A stretch of 33,327 nt of DNA from an uncultured Clostridia bacterium. GTDB lineage: Bacteria; Bacillota; Clostridia; UBA1381. The stretch spans positions 1 through 33,327 of the forward strand of contig CAKSOE010000034.1 in NCBI GenBank assembly GCA_934476675.1. The letters are read 5' to 3'. Positions 27,592 to 33,327 of the stretch are shown here, one piece after another (the first letter of the stretch is position 1; the number at the start of each line of letters is the position of its first letter). The notes below the pieces were generated by a model. The model was not told where the DNA came from. It did no database searches and saw only the letters and a program-made list of their open reading frames with translations. Both the position numbers and the translations under genes were made by a program.

Positions 27592-30500
27592 GTGGCGGCA
27601 ATTAATATAAATAAAATTGTAACCGCGGTGTGTGTGCTGATATTCGGCTGCACCGTGCGGACTTATGCCGCGGAAATAAAGAATGCCGAATACGATACTT
27701 TCGGGCGCGCGTCCGTGCGCATAGATGAAAACAGTCCAAGGAAAGAGTATCAGAAAGGGCAGTCGGAGCTGTATACGGGGCTTGAGGGAATCTTTGACGG
27801 TATATACTTCAACAATGCGAATTCAAGTCGGCTTTCGGGCGGGGATTTTGCCGAAATTACCGATTACCGGGGCAGAAGATGTCTGCATTTACATTCCGGC
27901 ATATACAATGAAAACGGGAACAAGTACATAGAATTGTACAAGGCTCCCGAAAAAAAGCTTGACAGCAGCTTTAATTTTGTTTATGAAACGGACATTTTAT
28001 TTGCCGATAACATATGCGGAATAAATTTTGCGATTAAAGCGGGCGGAAAATGGCGGAATGTTGAATTTTCCGTCCCCAAGGGAAACAGAATACTCGATTC
28101 GCGCGGCGACAAAATTTCAATGAGCATAAACGAATGGCATCATCTGGCATTTGTACTGCACAAGGAATCGGCATGCTTCAGTCTGTACATAGACGGAGTG
28201 CCGCTGTTTGAACGAAAGGCGCTGTCTCCGGTTCCGAGTCCTGCGGTAAAACCGGGAACATTTTCATCCGTTACGCTGAAAATGGCAAAAAGCAGCAGTA
28301 CATCGGATATTTACATCGATAACGTATGCTGGTATGAGCAGTACGGAGAATATGACGGGCAAAAATCATACACGGGCTTTTCGTCCGAAAGGTATACGGT
28401 TGAAAACGGCGAAATATACGGTGTACCCGAAATGAAAGCAGAGGATTTTGTAAAGGATATAACCGTTCATAACGGTGCGGCGGTGCAGGTGCTTGAACAG
28501 GACGGCAAAAGCGCTGTCCGCGGTGAAAACAGGGTTTATGACGGTATGTATCTTGAAGTGACATCTGCCGACGGACGTCTTGCAAAGCAGTATAAAATTC
28601 ACGGCAGGGATAAAATCGGATTTTATGATAAGAACGGCAGCAAAATAGATTTTGCCGAGGGCAGCGGCACGGTTACCGTCAAAGCGGATTCAAGATATGA
28701 AACTGACGGACTTATAGCCGCCGCATACGATGAAAGCGGAAAGCTTACGGGAGTAAAAACCCTAAGCGGCGGCGAATGTTCGTTTGATACGGAAAGCTGT
28801 ATAAAGGTTTACAGTTGGCAAAACATGAAGCCGATAGAAAAAGAAAGCGTTTTGCGGTATTCAAAGCACCCGTTCATGCTTTTGGATAAGGAGGACTTTG
28901 AGGAGCTGAGAAAGAAAATGTCTCAGCAGCCGTGGAAAGATATTGCGGAAAACGCAATTACAAAAATGCGCACAAAAACGGGCACATGGTCGGTGGACGG
29001 AAGCGAGAGGTGGTATCCCGCAAGGTGCAATGAAATAAGCGGTACGATAAGTGCGGCGGCGCTGTGTTATATTCTTTATCCCGAGCTTCGGGAGGAAAGC
29101 AGGGGGATTATTCTGAATCTTATAGATTACTGGAATCCCGATCACGGCGGAAATATATATAACTGGCTGTATCCGTCAAAGGGCGATTATTTTTCGCGCT
29201 GTGTCCCGCCGTCCACAACCTTTGTACACTGCATAATTGCGCTTGACATAATATATGACGACATTACGGCAGAACAGCTTGCGGAAGCCGAAAGAGTGCT
29301 GAAGCCTGCTGCGGAAAGATTTATTTCGACAGATGAGGGACATATGCCGGCAGTCCTCGGCGCACGGGGAATGTGGGGAATATATACCGGAAATGAGGAG
29401 CTTGTAAACACGGCATGGAATGACTGGCTCAAATGGTATAACGGTTATATGTCCGAAAGCGGCGCTGCGTCAATGGGTGTGGAATATGCTCTTGTGCGTT
29501 TTATAAGCAGTGAAAGACTGTCAAAGGGAATACTTCCGTCCGTCATGGAGCATACGGGAAGAACGGAGGGCTTCTTTGACAAAAACAAAAACGCAGGCTT
29601 TATCGAATGGGCAATAGGTTATTCGTATTCACCCTCGCGGCTGAGCTGGGCAATAGGCGACACATCGGTGCGGCGCAAGGTGAAAAGCGACACAGTGACC
29701 GCGTTTCGGCTGGGCGATTTTTCAAAGACGGCGGCAGAATACAGAGCGTTTATTCTTAACGGCAATACGGAGGGGACACTCATAAATTATCTTACCGCCG
29801 AAAATGCCGACGCAAAAGCACCCGAAAGCAGAATTTTCAAGGACGGCGGAGCATGGTTTTACGAAAATGCGGCAGATGAAATGTCGCTGGGCGGATTTTT
29901 GTTTAACACAACGGCAACGGACGGTCATGCGCATAAAGAAACAAATTCCGTAAATATTGCGGCATACGGCGAAGTGCTGACAATAAACGCAGGCTATAAT
30001 AAATGGAATACCGGCGCCGGAAATTACAGCTGGAACTACATAAACAACAGGGCAGTATCGGCAAATACCGTGCTGGTTGATTACGATTACGGAGATATAT
30101 ATAATCCGTCGTCCGTAAATGACCATCAGCAAAAAAACGGCGGCGGAATATCCGCCGGACTTATAACCGACAAGCTGGCGTATGCCTGCGGAGATTCGGA
30201 AAATGCTCTGCCGAATGCCGTTCATAAGCGCGGCTTTATAATGGTAGAGCCCAAAGGTGCCGTGCCGGGGTATTTTATTCTGGCGGATTCCGTCAGCGGC
30301 GGAGAAAAGATGACAGTGGTACACAGACCTTTTTCGGAGCAGTATACGTCGGATAAGGAAAATGAGGAATACTGCTGGACAGTGAACCGAAACAGCGGAA
30401 ATGATGTAGGCTTGTCCGTATATCTTGCTTCAAAGCCGGATGCCGTGAAAATTGAGGACGGCGGTGCGGCGGTATGGGAGGACAGCATACCGATAAAAAC

Positions 30501-30996
30501 TCTTATGGCGGATTATTCGTCGGATAACAGAGCATTGAGCGTTTTGTATCCGTATAATACGGAGCATGAAAAGGCGGAAATGACGCGTATCGAGGGTACG
30601 GCACAGGGAGCTGTGATAAAATCCGGCAATACCGCGGACTATCTTATCCAAAACGGAAATTATGCCGAAAGCGGAGCGGAGTATAGCGGCAGTCTTGTAC
30701 TGGTGAGAAAAACAAACGGCATACTCGATTGGTTTTTTGCGGAGGCTGCAACGGAATTTTCCTGCGACGGAAAACAATACTTTAAATCGGACGGAGAGGT
30801 TACTCTGGTTATGGACAGCTCCGAAGAGGAAAGCTTTAAAGCGTATGCAAAGTACGACACGGTTATTACCGTAAACGTTCAAAACGCATCGGGAGTTACC
30901 GTGAACGGAAAGAAAGTCATGTCATGGAATGACGGAAACGGGATTTCATTTATGCTTGCATCGGGTGAAAATGAAATCAATATCAGTGTATTTTAA
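27592..30996 (+). CDS. LamG-linked polysaccharide lyase, heparinase II/III fold
   Basis: A protein of about 1134 residues. A signal peptide (ININKIVTAVCVLIFGCTVRTYA-AE) is followed by a LamG-like domain (about 40-250), a linker with the window's recurring module (CIKVYSWQNMKPIEKE, W409), an alpha-toroid (from about 425, SKHPFMLLDKEDFEEL), and a heparinase II/III C-terminal part with H779-A-H781-K-E783-x-N-S and AAYGEVLTINAGY. The HxHxD of typical relatives is HxHxE here. The GTG at 27592 lies inside the GGGAGGTG Shine-Dalgarno. The codon at ideal spacing is ATT 27601, giving MNINKIVTA, a perfect signal-peptide start, so initiation at ATT (or a mutated ATG) is likely. Its role is probably cleavage of the same polysaccharide class as the 21388 enzyme, with different specificity. 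Confidence 0.85.
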   Translation: MAAININKIVTAVCVLIFGCTVRTYAAEIKNAEYDTFGRASVRIDENSPRKEYQKGQSELYTGLEGIFDGIYFNNANSSRLSGGDFAEITDYRGRRCLHLHSGIYNENGNKYIELYKAPEKKLDSSFNFVYETDILFADNICGINFAIKAGGKWRNVEFSVPKGNRILDSRGDKISMSINEWHHLAFVLHKESACFSLYIDGVPLFERKALSPVPSPAVKPGTFSSVTLKMAKSSSTSDIYIDNVCWYEQYGEYDGQKSYTGFSSERYTVENGEIYGVPEMKAEDFVKDITVHNGAAVQVLEQDGKSAVRGENRVYDGMYLEVTSADGRLAKQYKIHGRDKIGFYDKNGSKIDFAEGSGTVTVKADSRYETDGLIAAAYDESGKLTGVKTLSGGECSFDTESCIKVYSWQNMKPIEKESVLRYSKHPFMLLDKEDFEELRKKMSQQPWKDIAENAITKMRTKTGTWSVDGSERWYPARCNEISGTISAAALCYILYPELREESRGIILNLIDYWNPDHGGNIYNWLYPSKGDYFSRCVPPSTTFVHCIIALDIIYDDITAEQLAEAERVLKPAAERFISTDEGHMPAVLGARGMWGIYTGNEELVNTAWNDWLKWYNGYMSESGAASMGVEYALVRFISSERLSKGILPSVMEHTGRTEGFFDKNKNAGFIEWAIGYSYSPSRLSWAIGDTSVRRKVKSDTVTAFRLGDFSKTAAEYRAFILNGNTEGTLINYLTAENADAKAPESRIFKDGGAWFYENAADEMSLGGFLFNTTATDGHAHKETNSVNIAAYGEVLTINAGYNKWNTGAGNYSWNYINNRAVSANTVLVDYDYGDIYNPSSVNDHQQKNGGGISAGLITDKLAYACGDSENALPNAVHKRGFIMVEPKGAVPGYFILADSVSGGEKMTVVHRPFSEQYTSDKENEEYCWTVNRNSGNDVGLSVYLASKPDAVKIEDGGAAVWEDSIPIKTLMADYSSDNRALSVLYPYNTEHEKAEMTRIEGTAQGAVIKSGNTADYLIQNGNYAESGAEYSGSLVLVRKTNGILDWFFAEAATEFSCDGKQYFKSDGEVTLVMDSSEEESFKAYAKYDTVITVNVQNASGVTVNGKKVMSWNDGNGISFMLASGENEINISVF

Positions 30997-31050
30997 GCAG
31001 AAAAATTCTGCAAAAAAATAAAGTAAAAAATAATGAAAAGGAGAGAAAAA

Positions 31051-33081
31051 ATGAACATCAAGACAAAAATTTCGGCAAAAGTCATTGCGTGTGCGATGGC
31101 ATTGACGGCTATATTGCCGGTGCAGGGGGTTCTGGCGGCTGTAACACCCGGATCCGATGATTTTAACAGAGCAGAGCTCAAAGTGACATCTGTAAATGTA
31201 CCAACGAGCAATAAGGGTAAAGGTGCAAGCATAGGCGGTGATTTGTTTAAGGCGGCAGATTGGTCGGGAGCTTATGTAAATACAGATGAGGGATATATAG
31301 AAATCAAAAACGGCGGAATAGGAAAATCCGGCGGCGACGGATACCTGCATATGCACACCGGATTTTATCCGAAATCCGAGACCGAGCCGACAACGAAAAA
31401 CGGTAATGCGGCAAACCAGCTCAAGCCGGTATTGGGTATAGGCGGTACTGCGGAAAAACAGTATTTCATTTTCAGGGCGCAGATGAGAGCGGACGATTTG
31501 AATGCCAAATTCGGATTTGCACATAAGATTAACAATGGTTGGTACGGCGGACTTCCCGAAATGACAGGCGGAAAGCTGTCGGTTGCCGGAGCAACGGTTA
31601 ACTATGAAACGGGACAGTGGTATGATGTTGTCGTTCAGTACGAAAAAGGCAGCAAAACAAGAACGGCATGGGTTAACGGCATAAGCGTAAGCGGTACGCA
31701 GGAATTCGGCAGCGAGTTTGTAAGTGCGGGCAGCTTCCAGGTGAATCAGTACAGTGCGGATTACGGAACAACATCTGATTTTTATATCGACAATATAGAG
31801 ATATATGAAAGCGATACAAGCTATGATCCGTTGGCAGAAAGCGTGCAGAATCTGCGCGAGGATTCGTATAACCGCAGCTTTGCGAGAATTACAAAGGATA
31901 CGGAAACTGTTAATATAGACAAATGGAATAAGGGTTACAGCGGCTTCGGAACAACAACATCCGCTCTGCCGTTGATTATTCCGTATTGCGGCAGCGACTC
32001 TGAGTTTCTCGAAAACGAATATGTTGAACCTGCGTCCGGCAAAGGAAAGCAGGAGGGCGACAGCTTTGTCAAGGCTCATATCGAACCAGGCAGCGGTGTA
32101 ATGAAATTTTACGGCTCGGGAAGTCCGGCGGCAAACAGCAAAACTCCGCTGGTTACACCGATGAGCAGTGAAAAAGACACGGTCTTTGAGCTTTCGTTCT
32201 ATAATGACGCAAGCAGCCCCAATTTCAGCTTTGTACTGAAGCTTGATAATGCATGGAGGGATATTGGCTTTGCGGTTAAGGATAATGTGCTGTCTTCGCT
32301 TAAGACGCATGTGGCGGCAAATGTGGCTCTTGAGCAGAATCAATGGTACAGAGCGGCTGTGGTTGTTAAAGCCGGAGGCGTGTATGATATATATCTCGAC
32401 GATAAAAAGGTATGCGAAAATATAGCTACGAATCTTACGGCAAAGCCTACCGAAATAAGTGCGGCTCAAATAAGCTTCAACAGAGATGCGAATAATGCAA
32501 AGGATGCATATTTCGATAATTTCAGAGTATACGATACGGCATCATATGTGCCGGAAAATGCGGAAATAATAGCTTCGGGAAAATATGTTGTTAACAAAAA
32601 CACTGTTGAAAATATCCTGACGGGAACAAGCGTAGAAGAAATTATAGGTCAGCTGACGCTTTCGGACGGCGCTTACGGCAGAGTTTATGCGTCTGACGGC
32701 ACAGAACGCACGGAGGGCAGCGTACAGCCGGGCGACAGCCTTACGATATACACGGAATATTCGGAAAAAGTATATAACTTAAGTGTTTCGGGTGTAACAG
32801 CGGTTTTCTATAAAAATTCAGTAAGCGATGAAAACATAATATATAAATTGGATCCTACGGCGGAAAAGACAATTGTAAAAATAGCGTCCGCGGACATTGA
32901 CCTCAGCAAAGCACTTATTGTCGCAGCCGCATACAGCGGAGATGAGCTTAAGCAGGTGAAAAAAGCAGACGGCGAAACCGTTGAGTTTACAGACGTGGCG
33001 GAATGTACGCAAATAGCTGTATACGCATGGGATGCGGAAACCATGAAACCGTTGTCGAACCGTATACGGTCTATCTCGTGA
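31051..33081 (+). CDS. Secreted LamG-repeat protein, frameshifted from a CE12 esterase domain
   Basis: About 676 residues from ATG 31051. The ATG at 31033 belongs to the same stretch as the Shine-Dalgarno AAGGAGAG and is unlikely to be the start. Signal peptide VIACAMALTAILPVQGVLA. Two LamG-like sandwiches (about residues 32-255 and 262-495) show WYDVVVQYEKG and WYRAAVVVKAG with FYIDNIEIYE and YFDNFRVYD ends. An Ig-like linker (500-600) and the WDAETMKPLS module follow. The frame then breaks: after TCG (33055-33057) the residues NRIRSIS lead to a stop at 33081, while the adjacent frame continues into a CE12 domain. In related proteins this module is often followed by the esterase, so one missing base near 33057 probably split a single gene. 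A small hairpin (30998-31012) lies just upstream. Confidence 0.85.
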   Translation: MNIKTKISAKVIACAMALTAILPVQGVLAAVTPGSDDFNRAELKVTSVNVPTSNKGKGASIGGDLFKAADWSGAYVNTDEGYIEIKNGGIGKSGGDGYLHMHTGFYPKSETEPTTKNGNAANQLKPVLGIGGTAEKQYFIFRAQMRADDLNAKFGFAHKINNGWYGGLPEMTGGKLSVAGATVNYETGQWYDVVVQYEKGSKTRTAWVNGISVSGTQEFGSEFVSAGSFQVNQYSADYGTTSDFYIDNIEIYESDTSYDPLAESVQNLREDSYNRSFARITKDTETVNIDKWNKGYSGFGTTTSALPLIIPYCGSDSEFLENEYVEPASGKGKQEGDSFVKAHIEPGSGVMKFYGSGSPAANSKTPLVTPMSSEKDTVFELSFYNDASSPNFSFVLKLDNAWRDIGFAVKDNVLSSLKTHVAANVALEQNQWYRAAVVVKAGGVYDIYLDDKKVCENIATNLTAKPTEISAAQISFNRDANNAKDAYFDNFRVYDTASYVPENAEIIASGKYVVNKNTVENILTGTSVEEIIGQLTLSDGAYGRVYASDGTERTEGSVQPGDSLTIYTEYSEKVYNLSVSGVTAVFYKNSVSDENIIYKLDPTAEKTIVKIASADIDLSKALIVAAAYSGDELKQVKKADGETVEFTDVAECTQIAVYAWDAETMKPLSNRIRSIS

Positions 33082-33243
33082 GCGACTCTATCTGCAAGAC
33101 CTATACCGAATCGGAGGCTCCCCTGAAAGGCTGGGGACAGTATATAAATTTATGCTTTGAGGAGGCAGGCATAAAGGTAGATAACCGCGCAGAGGGCGGA
33201 AGAAGTACAAAATCATTCCGAAATGACGGCAGATGGGCGGAAA
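33057..33243 (+). pseudogene. Rhamnogalacturonan acetylesterase (CE12) domain, broken
   Basis: In the frame beginning at 33057 the translation reads EPYTVYLVSDSICKTY, then GWGQYINLCFEEAGIKV, NRAEGGRSTKSF and NDGRW. This is the N-terminal third of a CE12/RGAE SGNH hydrolase, with the nucleophile Ser in SDS (usually GDS) and the GGRSxKSF block. CE12 enzymes remove acetyl groups from rhamnogalacturonan I. It is joined upstream, out of frame, to the LamG protein ending at 33081. After GRW the homology is lost: the expected QFGHND and catalytic Asp-His blocks are absent, and the frame ends at 33308 after unrelated residues. The loss coincides with a candidate IS3-family end at about 33252. Unless the esterase resumes beyond the window in some repaired form, it is inactive here. 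Confidence 0.7.
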
Positions 33244-33251
33244 ATGACAGC

Positions 33252-33327
33252 TGCAACTGCGCCCTCCCAGCAAAAATGGACACAAAAAAGCTTCAAAAAA
33301 CGAAATGAATCGCAGTATTTCGTTAAT
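33252..33327 (+). mobile_element. Candidate IS3-family left end, continues past the window
   Basis: The bases from 33252 (TGCAACTGCGCCCTCC, then AAAAATGGACACAAAA) resemble the terminal repeats of IS3-family elements, which commonly begin TG-ACTG-CCC and contain GGACAC. Their position exactly where CE12 homology stops supports an insertion. An 8-bp inverted repeat, AACGAAAT/ATTTCGTT, lies at 33299-33324. No transposase ORF falls within the window, so the element's family, orientation and length cannot be confirmed. The precise edge could be up to about ten bases to the left. Confidence 0.4.

Noticed and set aside
31033..31035. ATG 31033 as start of the LamG protein
   Set aside because: It sits immediately before the Shine-Dalgarno AAGGAGAG; ATG 31051 is correctly spaced and starts a clean signal peptide.
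30946..32469. A 507-codon open frame on the minus strand
   Set aside because: It lies antisense to the LamG protein at 31051 and the end of the 27592 lyase. Its translation is rich in Cys, Arg, Ile and Phe without domain motifs or a ribosome binding site; it is a composition shadow.
1..33327. CRISPR arrays, tRNA, rRNA, known riboswitches
   Set aside because: I saw no regularly spaced repeats, cloverleaf-like genes, rRNA landmarks or known riboswitch cores by eye; a covariance-model scan would settle weak cases.

Overview
The window looks like a carbohydrate-degrading, Gram-positive gut or rumen Clostridia chromosome, of the kind seen in pectin degraders such as Monoglobus (an inference, no taxon is proven). 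The grounds are a moderately AT-rich sequence, strong AGGAGG-type ribosome binding sites, sigma-A promoters with 17-bp spacers, and many secreted proteins with SLH, LamG-like, copper-amine-oxidase-N-like and discoidin modules. There are also a YesS/YtdP-type membrane AraC regulator and an LplA/YtcQ-type sugar transporter. Almost every gene is on the + strand. I saw no rRNA, tRNA or CRISPR array.

Region 1 (1-9250) is a secreted-protease unit bounded by insertion-sequence debris. A broken transposase fragment (1-153, minus) is followed by a terminator, a strong promoter (294-322), a 14-codon leader peptide overlapping an intrinsic terminator (374-447), and three exported-protein genes. These encode a 335-aa protein, a 1990-aa subtilase with Kelch and PPC-like repeats, and a 503-aa protein ending in a copper-amine-oxidase-N-like domain. 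A recent, truncated copy of the start of that last gene lies just beyond it.

Region 2 (9250-10500) is a scar. A second truncated copy of the same transposase abuts an AraC regulator that has lost its sensor domain.

Region 3 (10500-33327) is a polysaccharide-utilisation locus. It holds a YesS-like membrane AraC regulator, a solute-binding lipoprotein, two permeases, two SLH proteins, two very large heparinase II/III-fold lyases, a LamG/Ig-like protein, and a LamG protein followed out of frame by the start of a CE12 rhamnogalacturonan acetylesterase domain. No ABC ATPase is encoded, as is usual for transporters that borrow a shared MsmX-type ATPase. The likely logic is extracellular cleavage and deacetylation of a uronic-acid-rich polysaccharide (rhamnogalacturonan-like is the best guess), import of oligosaccharides, and control by the membrane regulator.

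The most interesting signals are as follows. Matching 20-bp-spaced direct repeats lie upstream of both the regulator and the binding-protein promoters, offset by exactly one helical turn. A leader-peptide/terminator arrangement precedes the protease unit. A MITE-like structured element sits between the binding-protein and permease genes. The CE12 domain is broken by a one-base frameshift and then apparently by an IS3-like element entering at the right edge. A small WD..TMKPL module is shared by four otherwise different secreted proteins.
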